From Hymenobacter sp. BRD128 (GTDB lineage Bacteria; Bacteroidota; Bacteroidia; Cytophagales; Hymenobacteraceae), in assembly GCF_013256625.1 (NCBI RefSeq), contig NZ_CP053908.1, positions 2,542,001 to 2,606,000 on the forward strand: 64,000 nt of DNA. Reading direction: 5' to 3'. The translations under genes and the position numbers were made by a program. Numbering within the stretch: the first letter of the stretch is position 1; every line of letters begins with the position of its first letter. The notes beneath the pieces were generated by a model that did no database searches, was not told the DNA's origin, and was given only the letters and a program-made list of their open reading frames with translations. Positions 34,477 through 43,878 of this stretch are shown here, one piece after another.

Positions 34477-35772
34477 ATGGATATCCTACGCTTTATCACC
34501 TGCGGCAGCGTCGACGATGGCAAGAGTACGCTCATTGGCCGCCTGCTTTACGACAGCGACTCCGTGTCGCTCGACGTGCTGGCCACGCTCGAAAAGAAGC
34601 GCACCGCCACCAACGGCGACTCGGTAGACCTGGCCTTACTGACCGATGGCCTCAAGGCTGAGCGCGAGCAGGGAATTACGATTGACGTAGCGCACAAGTA
34701 CTTCACCACGCCGCGCCGCAAGTTTATCATCACCGACGCGCCGGGCCACGTGCAGTACACCCGCAACATGGTGACCGGCGCCAGCAATGCCGACTTGGCC
34801 ATCGTGCTGGTCGATGCCCGCCAGGGCGTGATTGAGCAGACGCGCCGCCACACGCTGCTAGCCTCGCTGCTGGGCATCCGGCACTTTGTGCTGGCCGTGA
34901 ACAAGCTGGATTTGGTGGGCTACGACGAGGCCATTTTCACCAAAATTGTGGCTGACTACCAGGCCATTGCCGAGCAGCTGAAGCTAGCCAGCGTGGTGGC
35001 CATTCCGCTGAGCGCGCTGCACGGCGATAACATCGTGCGCCGCTCGAAGCACATTCCGTGGTACGACGGCCCTAGCCTGCTGGAGCACCTCGAAAGCGTG
35101 CCCGTGGCCGCCGACGCCAACCCCAGCGAGCCGCGCTTCCAGGTGCAGTACGTCATTCGGCCCCAAACCGAGGAGCTACCCGACTACCGGGGCTACGCCG
35201 GCCGCATTCAGAGCGGCACGTACCACGCCGGCGACAAGGTGCGCATCTGGCCCTCGGGCCTTGAAACGGTACTCGAAACCATTGAGGTCAATCAGCAGGC
35301 CGTGGCCTCGGCCGCCGCGCCCCAGGGCGTTATCCTGCGCCTGCGCGACGATATTGATATCAGCCGCGGTGATACCATCGTGCCCTTCAACGCGCACCCG
35401 GCCGTGGTGCGCGAGCTGGAAGCCACGCTCTGCTGGATGGACGAGCGGCCCCTGCGCGCCGGCCGCAAGCTGCTGGTGCAGCACCACTCGGCCGTGGTGA
35501 AGGCAGCCGTGACGACCATTCTCCAGAAAACCAACATTGAAACCTTCGAGAGCGTGGGCACCGACGAGGCCAAGCTCAATGACATCGTGCGGGTGCGTCT
35601 CAAAACGGCCCTGCCGCTGGTGGCCGATGACTACCTCAACAACCGCGACACCGGCGCTTTCATTTTGGTCGATGACCAGACCGGCGCCACGCTGGCCGCC
35701 GGCCTCATCACCACCACCGACCCCGAATATTTCACCCAGGAAGTGCCGGTGGAGGCTACGTTTTCCATTTAA
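34477..35772 (+). CDS. cysN: sulfate adenylyltransferase subunit 1 (GTPase)
   Basis: 431 residues, EF-Tu-like: G1 GSVDDGKSTLIG (about 9-20), G3 DAPGHVQYTRNMVTGAS, G4 NKLDLVGYD, then two beta-barrel domains. GTP hydrolysis drives APS synthesis by CysD. The length corresponds to CysN alone; there is no fused APS kinase (CysC), in keeping with a cysteine-rich APS reductase upstream. Start MDILRFITCG at ATG 34477. Confidence 0.97.
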   Translation: MDILRFITCGSVDDGKSTLIGRLLYDSDSVSLDVLATLEKKRTATNGDSVDLALLTDGLKAEREQGITIDVAHKYFTTPRRKFIITDAPGHVQYTRNMVTGASNADLAIVLVDARQGVIEQTRRHTLLASLLGIRHFVLAVNKLDLVGYDEAIFTKIVADYQAIAEQLKLASVVAIPLSALHGDNIVRRSKHIPWYDGPSLLEHLESVPVAADANPSEPRFQVQYVIRPQTEELPDYRGYAGRIQSGTYHAGDKVRIWPSGLETVLETIEVNQQAVASAAAPQGVILRLRDDIDISRGDTIVPFNAHPAVVRELEATLCWMDERPLRAGRKLLVQHHSAVVKAAVTTILQKTNIETFESVGTDEAKLNDIVRVRLKTALPLVADDYLNNRDTGAFILVDDQTGATLAAGLITTTDPEYFTQEVPVEATFSI

Positions 35773-35805
35773 TTCCGCTTTGCCAGCTCCCGTTTTTTCT
35801 TAGTC

Positions 35806-37626
35806 ATGCCCACGCTTCCTATTCTTCCGCCCAGCCTCGACGAGGCTACCCTTCAGCAGCTTACGGCTAGCCTCACGCCGCAGCAACTGGTGTGGTTGAG
35901 CGGCTATTTCTACGGCCAGGCCACGGGCGGAACGGCGGCCGCCCCGGCCGCGCCTGGCACTGGCGCGGCTACGGCGGCCGCCCCGGCCGAAAAGCTGACT
36001 ATTCTCTACGGCTCGCACACCGGCAACGGTAAGAAAATAGCCGAGCAAGCGGCCGCAGCGGCTACCGCTCGGGGCCTGAAGCCGGAGGTGCGCGACATGA
36101 ACGACTACCCCGGCCGCCAGCTGGCGCAGGAGCAAAACCTACTCGTCATCGTGAGCACCCACGGCGAGGGCGAGCCGCCCGTTTCGGCCGAGGAGCTGCA
36201 CCAGTTCATCGGCGGGCCGCGCGCCCCCAAGCTGCCCAAGCTAAAATTTGCCGTGCTGGCGCTGGGCGACACGAGCTATATCCACTTCTGCCAGACCGGC
36301 AAGGATTTCGATGAGCGCCTGGCCGCGCTGGGCGGCACCCGCCTGCTCGACCGCGTCGATGCCGATGTAGCCTATAAAGCGCCCGCCGCGCAGTGGATTG
36401 CGGATGTGCTGGATAAGCTGGCGGCTAACCAAGCCCCAGCCGGGGCGCCTACCCTAGCCGCCCCGGCTGGCAGTGCCGCTACCGTAGTGGCTGAGCCGCA
36501 GCCTGCTGCGCAGTTTACCGCCGAAAACCCCTGGCCGGCTAAAGTGCTCGAGACCATTCAGCTAAACGGCCGGGGCTCGGATAAGGAAACGCACCACATC
36601 GAGCTCGACCTGGCCGGCTCGGGCCTGACCTACGCCCCCGGCGATGCGCTGGCCGTGCGCCCCCTCAACCACCACCCACTGGTGGAGGAAGTGCTGCGCG
36701 CCGCCCGCCTCTCCGACTCGGCACCGGTGCTGCTAGGGTCCGAAAGCCTGCCGCTGGCCGCCGCCCTGGCCAGCCGCCGCGAGCTCACGGTGCTCACCCG
36801 CGACGTGCTGGAGCGCTACGCCGCGCTAGCCCCCCACGCCGAGCTGCACGGCCTGCTGGCCGATACGAGCCGCCTCCAGCCCTACCTCTACGGCCGCGAC
36901 GTAGCCGACTTGCTGCTCGATTTCCCGACCGACCAGCTCACGCCCCAGGCCCTGGCCGACACCCTGCGCCCGCTGCCCACCCGCGCCTACTCCATCGCCA
37001 GCAGCCTGCTGGCCCACCCCGACGAGGTGCACCTCACGGTGGGCGCCGTGCGCTACGAGGCCCACGGCCGCCAGAAGCAGGGCGTGTGCTCGTCGCTGCT
37101 CGCCGACCGGGTGGCGGTGGGCGACGAGGTGCGCGTATTCGTGGAGCACAACGAGTATTTCAAGCTGCCCAAAGCGGCTGATACCGACATCATTATGGTG
37201 GGCGCCGGCACCGGCATCGCGCCGTTCCGGGCCTTCGTGGAGGAGCGCGTGGAGCTGGGGGCTAGCGGCCGCAACTGGCTATTTTTCGGCAACCCGCACT
37301 TTACCACCGACTTCCTCTACCAGGCCGAGTGGCAGCAGCACCTCAAGCGCGGCGGCCTGGCCAAGCTCGATGTGGCCTTCTCACGCGACCAGGCCGAGAA
37401 AATATACGTGCAGGACCGCCTGCTCGAAAACAGCCGCGACGTCTTCGGCTGGCTCGAAAACGGTGCCCACTTCTACGTGTGCGGCGACAAAAACCGCCTC
37501 GGCCACGCCGTGCAAACGGCCCTCACCCAGGTAGTGCAAAATGAGGCTAGCATCTCGCTAGAAGAAGCCATTACCTACCTGAAGAACCTTAAGAAGCAGC
37601 GCCGCTACCTCGAAGACGTGTATTAA
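35806..37626 (+). CDS. cysJ: sulfite reductase flavoprotein (NADPH) alpha component
   Basis: 606 residues. Flavodoxin domain about 64-205 (ILYGSHTGNGKKIAEQ; VSTHGEGEPP), an Ala/Pro linker, then FAD and NADPH domains: RAYSIASS (FAD), GAGTGIAPFRAF (pyridine nucleotide), and a closing KKQRRYLEDVY with the conserved terminal aromatic. It passes electrons from NADPH via FAD and FMN to the CysI hemoprotein, which is encoded two genes further on. The order is unusual because a TonB receptor gene lies between the two subunits. Confidence 0.94.
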   Translation: MPTLPILPPSLDEATLQQLTASLTPQQLVWLSGYFYGQATGGTAAAPAAPGTGAATAAAPAEKLTILYGSHTGNGKKIAEQAAAAATARGLKPEVRDMNDYPGRQLAQEQNLLVIVSTHGEGEPPVSAEELHQFIGGPRAPKLPKLKFAVLALGDTSYIHFCQTGKDFDERLAALGGTRLLDRVDADVAYKAPAAQWIADVLDKLAANQAPAGAPTLAAPAGSAATVVAEPQPAAQFTAENPWPAKVLETIQLNGRGSDKETHHIELDLAGSGLTYAPGDALAVRPLNHHPLVEEVLRAARLSDSAPVLLGSESLPLAAALASRRELTVLTRDVLERYAALAPHAELHGLLADTSRLQPYLYGRDVADLLLDFPTDQLTPQALADTLRPLPTRAYSIASSLLAHPDEVHLTVGAVRYEAHGRQKQGVCSSLLADRVAVGDEVRVFVEHNEYFKLPKAADTDIIMVGAGTGIAPFRAFVEERVELGASGRNWLFFGNPHFTTDFLYQAEWQQHLKRGGLAKLDVAFSRDQAEKIYVQDRLLENSRDVFGWLENGAHFYVCGDKNRLGHAVQTALTQVVQNEASISLEEAITYLKNLKKQRRYLEDVY

Positions 37627-37820
37627 GAGTGGTCATCCTTAGATACCGCGGGGCGCTGCCCCGTGCCATCAAAATCCACCACTAACCAGCACTTTACCAC
37701 CCATGTTTCTCCGAATGCCCACTTGTTGTTGTCGGCCGGCCGGCTGCTGTATGCGTCCGCGCGCTCGCCAGTTTTTGCCCGCTTCGGCCGGCTCTTTTCC
37801 GACTTCAATTTCGCCTTTCG

Positions 37821-40724
37821 ATGAAAGCTTACTACCCGTCCATCATCCTTTTCCTGCTTCTCTTACTGGCTAGCATTAGCGCGGCATTTGCCCAAACCGA
37901 GCTGCTGGCCGTGAGCGGCACCGTGCATGAGCAGGGCACCCGGCTAGCCCTGCCGGGCGTGAGCGTCAGCATTCAGGGCACCAACACCGGTACCCAGACC
38001 GATGGCGATGGCAAATTTGCCCTCAAGGCCCGCCTGAAATACCCGTTCGTGCTCGTGTTCAATGCCTTGGGGCACGAGCCGGTGGTGCTGCCCATCAACC
38101 GCGCCAACCAGCCGCTCGACATCGTGCTGGAACCCAAGGAAATCCTGACCGGCGAGGTCGTCGTGTCGGCTTCGCGCGTGGAGGAAAGCCGGCTCAAGTC
38201 GCCGGTGGCCATTGAAAAGCTCGATATCCGGGCCATTAAAGAAACCCCGGCCCCGAGCTTTTACGACGCCCTCGAAAATGTGAAGGGCGTGCAGATGCTT
38301 ACCAGCAGCCTCACCTTTAAAGTACCGAATACCAGGGGGTTTAATATTCCTAATAATTTTCGCTTTATGCAGCTCGTGGATGGGGTAGACATGCAGGCGG
38401 CTACCCTGGGCGTGCCGCTGGGCAATGCCATCGGCCCCACGGAACTCGACATTGCCAGCGTCGAAATAACGCCCGGCGCGGCCTCGGCCCTCTACGGCAT
38501 GAATGCCATCAACGGGCTGGCCAACCTCACCACCAAGAGCCCTTTCACCTACCAGGGACTGAGCGTGTACCAGAAGCTGGGCGTGAACCACGTCGATGGC
38601 ATCGACCGCCACCCGAGCGCCCTCACCGAAACCTCCATCCGCTGGGCGCAGGCCGTGGGGGCTAGCGGCCGCTGGGCCTATAAGGTGAACCTTGACTATC
38701 TGCGCGGCACCGATTGGCTCGCCAACACCCAAACCGACCAGAACCCGCAGGGCCTTTCTACTTCTAACCCCGGCTTCTCGGAGCTGTCGGGCGCCTACAA
38801 CCCGGCCGCCGACCTTTGGAACCGCTACGGCGATGACACCAACTCGTCGCTGACCGTCACCATTCCGTACCAGAGTAAAAACCAAGCCTTTACCATTACC
38901 CGCACCGGCTATTACGAGAAGGACCTCGTGAACCCCATCGTGCGCAACATCAAGGCCGATGCCAGCCTGCATTACAAGCTCACCGACCAGCTGGAGCTGA
39001 GCTACGGCTACCGCTTCGGGCTGATGGACGGCGTGTTTCAGCGCGGCAACAAGATTCAGCTCAACGGCGTGACGGTGCAAAACCACAAGCTGGAGCTGAA
39101 GGGCCGCGACTTCGTGGTGCGCGCTTATACCCTGCTTGAGAACACCGGCAGCTCCTACAACCTCAACCCGCTAGCCCTCAACCTCGACCTGCAAAACGGC
39201 TCCAACGCCGTGTGGGGCGCCAAATTCCGCACTGCGCTGCAAAACCAGCTAGCCGGCGGCGCGGCGCTGCCCCAGGCCATGGCCGCCGCCCGCCAGGCCG
39301 CCGACGCCGGCCGCGCCGAGCCCGGCACCCAGGCCTTCACCGACCTCAAGAATAAAATTACCAGCCTCAACAACTGGGACAGCGGCGTGAACGTGCCGGG
39401 CGCGCCCATTCCCGGCGGCGCGGCGCTCACCCAGCGCAGCCGCACCTACCACACGGAAGGGCTGTGGAACCTGGGCCAGCGCGTCAAATTCGTGGATTTG
39501 CTCGTGGGTGCCGATGCCCGCGTGTACCAGATTATCCCCGACGGCAACAACTTCGTGGACTTCAGCCGGCCGCTGGCCGAGCGCAGCCAGCCCGGCGGCG
39601 ACTACGTGTACTACCAGAAGTTCGGCGCCTTCGGCCAGGCTACCAAGCTGTTGCTGGCCGATAAGCTCAAGCTCACCGCCTCGCTGCGCGTCGATTACAA
39701 CCCCGAGTTCACGGCCAAGGTTAACCCGCGCCTGGCGGCTGTGTACACCCTAGCGGAGAAGCATAATTTCCGCGCTTCTTACCAAAATGGCTGGCGCTTT
39801 CCCTCGCTGTTCGAGGCGTTGTCGTTCGTCAACAATGGCAACGTGCGCCGCGTGGGCGGCCTGGCTAGGGTCAACGAAGGCCTGAACTACCTGCAAAACT
39901 CGTACACCCGCGCCAGCATCGACCAGTTCAACGCGGCCGTGAATGCCTACGTGGCGGCCAATAGCGGCAGCACCGCCGCCCAGGCCGCCGTGCTGCCCCA
40001 AAACCGCGCCCTGCTGCAAGTGGCCAACCTGCCCACCGAGCAGCCCGAGCAAATCAACGCCTTCGAAGTCGGCTACCGCAGCGTGCTGCTCGGCAACAAG
40101 CTAGCCATCGACGCCGATGCGTATTTTAACGTCTACTCCGGCTTCCTGGCCCAGGTAGAGGTGAGCGTGCCCAAAGACGCCAATGGCAACCAGGTAGCCG
40201 TGGGCACCGATGCCGCCGCCGTGGCCGCCCTGCGCGCCAACCGCGACGCTCGCCAGGACCGCTACCGCGTGTACACCAACTCGCGCCAGGCCTACCGCAG
40301 CTACGGCTCCACGCTGGGCCTGACCTACAATTTCTACCAGAAATTCACCCTGGCCGGCAACGTAAACTTCAACGCCCTCTCGGCCAACAGCCAAACCGAT
40401 GTCTTCGTCACCGGTTTTAACACCCCGAAGTGGGCCACCAACCTCTCCTTCGGCAACCGCGAGATTATCCGCAACTTCGGCTTTAATGTGAACTGGCGCT
40501 GGCAGGATTCCTTTTACTGGGAAAGCCCCCTGGCCAACGGCCAAGTGCCGGCCTACCAGACCATCGACGCCCAGGTAAACCTGCGCGTGCCCACCCTGAA
40601 ATCAACCATCAAGCTCGGCGGCACCAATCTGTTTGACCGCCGCTATTTTCAGTACGCGGCCGGCCCCACCATCGGGGCGCTGTATTATGCGAGCGTCACC
40701 TTCGACGCCACCGTGCTGCACTAG
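37821..40724 (+). CDS. TonB-dependent receptor inside the sulfur operon
   Basis: 967 residues. Signal peptide about 1-25 (ending AAFAQ), CarboxypepD_reg-like domain about 30-110 (VSGTVHEQGTRLALPGVSV), plug domain about 135-250 (SFYDALENVKGVQML, GAASALYGMNAINGLANL), then a 22-strand type barrel ending in an aromatic-rich last strand (YYASVTFDATVLH). It imports a large or scarce substrate across the outer membrane using TonB energy. Its place between cysJ and cysI suggests a sulfur compound, or iron/heme for siroheme and Fe-S proteins; the substrate is not shown. The 194-base gap upstream holds no gene. Confidence 0.9.
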   Translation: MKAYYPSIILFLLLLLASISAAFAQTELLAVSGTVHEQGTRLALPGVSVSIQGTNTGTQTDGDGKFALKARLKYPFVLVFNALGHEPVVLPINRANQPLDIVLEPKEILTGEVVVSASRVEESRLKSPVAIEKLDIRAIKETPAPSFYDALENVKGVQMLTSSLTFKVPNTRGFNIPNNFRFMQLVDGVDMQAATLGVPLGNAIGPTELDIASVEITPGAASALYGMNAINGLANLTTKSPFTYQGLSVYQKLGVNHVDGIDRHPSALTETSIRWAQAVGASGRWAYKVNLDYLRGTDWLANTQTDQNPQGLSTSNPGFSELSGAYNPAADLWNRYGDDTNSSLTVTIPYQSKNQAFTITRTGYYEKDLVNPIVRNIKADASLHYKLTDQLELSYGYRFGLMDGVFQRGNKIQLNGVTVQNHKLELKGRDFVVRAYTLLENTGSSYNLNPLALNLDLQNGSNAVWGAKFRTALQNQLAGGAALPQAMAAARQAADAGRAEPGTQAFTDLKNKITSLNNWDSGVNVPGAPIPGGAALTQRSRTYHTEGLWNLGQRVKFVDLLVGADARVYQIIPDGNNFVDFSRPLAERSQPGGDYVYYQKFGAFGQATKLLLADKLKLTASLRVDYNPEFTAKVNPRLAAVYTLAEKHNFRASYQNGWRFPSLFEALSFVNNGNVRRVGGLARVNEGLNYLQNSYTRASIDQFNAAVNAYVAANSGSTAAQAAVLPQNRALLQVANLPTEQPEQINAFEVGYRSVLLGNKLAIDADAYFNVYSGFLAQVEVSVPKDANGNQVAVGTDAAAVAALRANRDARQDRYRVYTNSRQAYRSYGSTLGLTYNFYQKFTLAGNVNFNALSANSQTDVFVTGFNTPKWATNLSFGNREIIRNFGFNVNWRWQDSFYWESPLANGQVPAYQTIDAQVNLRVPTLKSTIKLGGTNLFDRRYFQYAAGPTIGALYYASVTFDATVLH

Positions 40725-40744
40725 CTTATAATTCAATTAATTCC

Positions 40745-42460
40745 ATGTCCGATACCCTAGCCACCGCCGTGCCCAAGCTCTCCGAAGTCGAGCACGTCAA
40801 AATTGCCAGCCGCTACCTGCGCGGCACACTCATCGAGAGCTTGGCCAATCGCCTCACCGGCGCGCTCAACCCCGACGACACGCATCTTATCAAGTTCCAC
40901 GGCTCATATCAGCAAACCGACCGCGACCTCGACAGCGAGCGCAAGCGCCAGAAGCTGGAGCCGCTGTTCTCGTTCATGATTCGGGTGCGCGTGCCCGGCG
41001 GCGTGGCCTCGGCCCCGCAGTGGCAACGCATGGACGCGCTCTCTGACGCCTACGGCAACGGCACGATGAAGCTTACTACCCGCCAAACCTTTCAGCTCCA
41101 CGGCGTGCTCAAGCGCAACTTGCCGGCCGCCATCCAGGGTTTCAACGAGGTGCAGATGGACAGCATTGCGGGCTGCGGCGACGTGAACCGCAACGTGATG
41201 TGCAATACCAACCCGCACGAGTCGCCGGTGCACGGCGAGGTGGTCCGCATCGCCCAGGCAATCAGCGCCCACCTCACGCCGCGCACCACCGCTTACCGCG
41301 AAATCTGGCTTGACGGCGACTTGGTAGAAACCACCGAAGCCGTGGACGACGAGCCGATTTACGGTCATACCTACCTGCCGCGCAAGTTTAAAATCGCGCT
41401 AGCCCTGCCGCCCTACAACGATTCCGACATCTTCTCCAACGATATCGGCCTCATCGCCATCGAGGAAAACGGTGAGTTGCTGGGCTTCAACGTGGCCGTG
41501 GGCGGCGGGCTAGGCATGACGTTTGGCCTGAACGAAACCTACCCGCGGCTAGCCGACCTCATCGGCTTCGTGCCCGCCGATAAGGTTATCGATGTCTGCG
41601 AGAAAGTCGTAACCATCCAGCGCGACTGGGGCAACCGCGAAAATCGCAAGCTCTCGCGCCTCAAGTACACCATCGACCGTGTAGGCCTGCCCGCCTTCGT
41701 GGCCGAGCTGCACCAGCGCCTGGGCTACGAGTTGGCTCCCACGCGCGCCTACCAGTTCCACAGCTCCAGCGATGCCTTTGGCTGGACCCAGAGCCCTAGC
41801 GGCCTTTCCCAGCTCGTGCTGTTTGTGGAAGGTGGCCGCGTGCTCGACCGCCCCGGCTACCGCCTCAAGTCGGCCCTGCGCGAAATCAGCGGTTTTCACA
41901 CCGGCGAGTTTCGCCTCACCGGCAACCAGAACCTCATTCTGGCCAATATCGAGCCGCAGCACGTGGCCCGTATTCAGACTATTCTGGAAGAAGCCGGTGC
42001 CGCGCCCAAGGCCGACCAGCTCACCGCCCTGCGCCGCGGCGCGCTAGCCTGCGTGGCCCTCAACACCTGCTCGCAAGCCTTCGCCGAAGCCGAGCGCTAC
42101 CTGCCCCACCTGCTCGATAAGCTCGACGCCGTCATCCGGGCCCACGGCCTGGCCGAAACCGGCATCCTCATCCGAATGACCGGCTGCCCCAACGGCTGCG
42201 CCCGCCCCTACCTCGGCGAAATCGGCCTGGTGGGCAAGGCGCCCGGCCGCTACAACCTTTACCTCGGCGCCGACCACGTCGGCGAACGCCTCAATAAGCT
42301 CTACCGCGAGATGCTCGACGAAGATGGTATCCTGCGCGAGCTTTCCCCTCTGCTAGCCGCCTACGCCGCCGACCGTCAGCCCGACGAGGCGTTTGGCGAC
42401 TTTGTAGTGCGCACCGGCGTAGTAAAAGCTACTACCCAAGGTCTTGATTTTCACAGCTAA
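40745..42460 (+). CDS. cysI: assimilatory sulfite reductase hemoprotein
   Basis: 571 residues, with two repeated siroheme/Fe4S4 half domains. Cluster cysteines lie in CVALNTCSQAFAEAERY (about 435-451) and TGCPNGCARPYLGE (about 479-492). Siroheme-contact basic residues are in LTTRQTFQLHG (about 112) and RLTGNQN (about 390). It reduces sulfite to sulfide with six electrons from CysJ. A nitrite reductase of the same fold is possible on sequence alone, but the operon with cysHDNJ settles the assignment. The gap to the TonB receptor is 20 bases. Confidence 0.93.
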   Translation: MSDTLATAVPKLSEVEHVKIASRYLRGTLIESLANRLTGALNPDDTHLIKFHGSYQQTDRDLDSERKRQKLEPLFSFMIRVRVPGGVASAPQWQRMDALSDAYGNGTMKLTTRQTFQLHGVLKRNLPAAIQGFNEVQMDSIAGCGDVNRNVMCNTNPHESPVHGEVVRIAQAISAHLTPRTTAYREIWLDGDLVETTEAVDDEPIYGHTYLPRKFKIALALPPYNDSDIFSNDIGLIAIEENGELLGFNVAVGGGLGMTFGLNETYPRLADLIGFVPADKVIDVCEKVVTIQRDWGNRENRKLSRLKYTIDRVGLPAFVAELHQRLGYELAPTRAYQFHSSSDAFGWTQSPSGLSQLVLFVEGGRVLDRPGYRLKSALREISGFHTGEFRLTGNQNLILANIEPQHVARIQTILEEAGAAPKADQLTALRRGALACVALNTCSQAFAEAERYLPHLLDKLDAVIRAHGLAETGILIRMTGCPNGCARPYLGEIGLVGKAPGRYNLYLGADHVGERLNKLYREMLDEDGILRELSPLLAAYAADRQPDEAFGDFVVRTGVVKATTQGLDFHS

Positions 42461-42480
42461 GTCGTAATTTCCCTTCTACT

Positions 42481-43803
42481 ATGGCTACTGACCTGCTCAT
42501 GCATGTAGCTCCGGCGGCTACCAGTAGCCAGCTGGTACCCCTACAAGGCAGCACCCTTCCCGTCTTTCTTGACCTGGCCCGGCGGCGGGTACTGCTAGTG
42601 GGTGGCGATGCTGAGGCGCTGGCCCAGCTTACGGCAGTGCTCGCCGCTAGCCCAGCGGCGGCTATTACGATAGTAGCGCCCCATTTTTTACCCGCTATCC
42701 AAGCTCTGGCTACCCAAAACCCGCAGATAAAGCTGCTCACGCGTCCTTTCGAAGCCGACGACTTACTCGGCCACGACCTAGTATTAGTCGCCACCCACGA
42801 TACCGACCTGCATGGCCGCGTACGGGCCGGCGCGGCGGCCCGGCAGCTGCACGCCGTTACGGCCCTCGGGCCTACCGACCAAGCTGCTGCCGTGACGCAC
42901 TGGCAGCGAGTAGCCACGTTTAGCCTAGGAGCTTTTGCGCTATTTCTGGTTCTGACTATCCTATCGTATTACATTACCTGGCAGCAGGTCTGGCACGTAG
43001 CCAGCAATTCGGGCACATTTTACACTTTCGTTGCGGTTGGTTTTCTAGCCCAGCTTATTGATGGCATGCTGGGTATGGGCTACGGCGTAGTGTCTGCCAT
43101 CAGCTTGATGTCGCTAGGGTTAAGCCCAGCCTCAGTAAGCGCCAGCATTCACACTGCAGAGATGTTTGCCAGCGGCGCGTCCGGTTATAATCACTACCGT
43201 TTCGGCAATGTCAATAAACGTTTATTTAAAGTTCTCCTCGTGCCTGGTATTTTAGGCTCGGTGAGCGGTGCCCTGCTACTTACGTATTTCGGCGAGCAGT
43301 ACGCCGCTATTATCAAGCCAGTTTTAGCTATCTACTTGCTGTTGCTAGGGCTGCGCATCATTAGCAAAGCTGTACGCAAGCAGACCCAAAAGCGCCGCAA
43401 GGTAAAAAATGCCGGCTGGCTAGCTGGCGCGGGTGGCTTTCTAGATTCCTTTGGCGGGGGCGGCTGGGGGCCGCTAGTTACCAGTACGCTCATCGCCAAT
43501 GGCCGCACGCCCAACTACGTTATTGGCACCGTAAGCCTCGTAGAATTTTTTGTGACGTTTGCCAGTGCACTTACTTTCTTCTCCGTCATTGGCTTTTCCA
43601 ATTGGCAGATTGTGCTGGGCCTCATTGTGGGAGGCGTTACAGCTGCTCCACTGGCCGCCCGGCTAGCCGGCCGGCTCTCTACGCGTTGGATGTTTATCGG
43701 CGTTGGGTCTATGGTTGTAATATGGAGCCTCTGGGCGCTCCGCAAAGTAGATTTACACATCATTTGGCACTATGCTCAAACTCACCTCCTCTCCGCTTCT
43801 TGA
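42481..43803 (+). CDS. fusion of Met8/CysG-N-like Rossmann domain and TauE/SafE permease
   Basis: A single 440-residue frame. Residues about 25-125 resemble the NAD-binding half of precorrin-2 dehydrogenase/ferrochelatase (LPVFLDLARRRVLLVGGDAEALAQL, PFEADDLLGHDLVLVATHD), but the segment that should carry the catalytic Asp (NVVDAPK-like) reads HAVTALGPTDQ and the rest of Met8 is missing. About residues 142-435 form an eight-helix TauE/SafE transporter (FLAQLIDGMLGMGYG, DSFGGGGWGPLVTS). The last gene of the cys operon; the permease may move sulfate or sulfite. GC was about 52% in two sampled 60-base lines against 65% in a cysI line. Confidence 0.85.
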   Translation: MATDLLMHVAPAATSSQLVPLQGSTLPVFLDLARRRVLLVGGDAEALAQLTAVLAASPAAAITIVAPHFLPAIQALATQNPQIKLLTRPFEADDLLGHDLVLVATHDTDLHGRVRAGAAARQLHAVTALGPTDQAAAVTHWQRVATFSLGAFALFLVLTILSYYITWQQVWHVASNSGTFYTFVAVGFLAQLIDGMLGMGYGVVSAISLMSLGLSPASVSASIHTAEMFASGASGYNHYRFGNVNKRLFKVLLVPGILGSVSGALLLTYFGEQYAAIIKPVLAIYLLLLGLRIISKAVRKQTQKRRKVKNAGWLAGAGGFLDSFGGGGWGPLVTSTLIANGRTPNYVIGTVSLVEFFVTFASALTFFSVIGFSNWQIVLGLIVGGVTAAPLAARLAGRLSTRWMFIGVGSMVVIWSLWALRKVDLHIIWHYAQTHLLSAS

Positions 43804-43831
43804 CCAGAAGTTATCCGCCTAGTTAACACAT

Positions 43832-43878
43832 AAAAATCCCCGCTAGCCCTTATAATTAGGGTTAACGGGGATTTTTAT
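43832..43878 (+). terminator. terminator of the sulfur operon
   Basis: AAAAATCCCCG and CGGGGATTTTT arms around a loop of about 20 bases. It ends the cys operon and could also act on the other strand. Confidence 0.85.
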
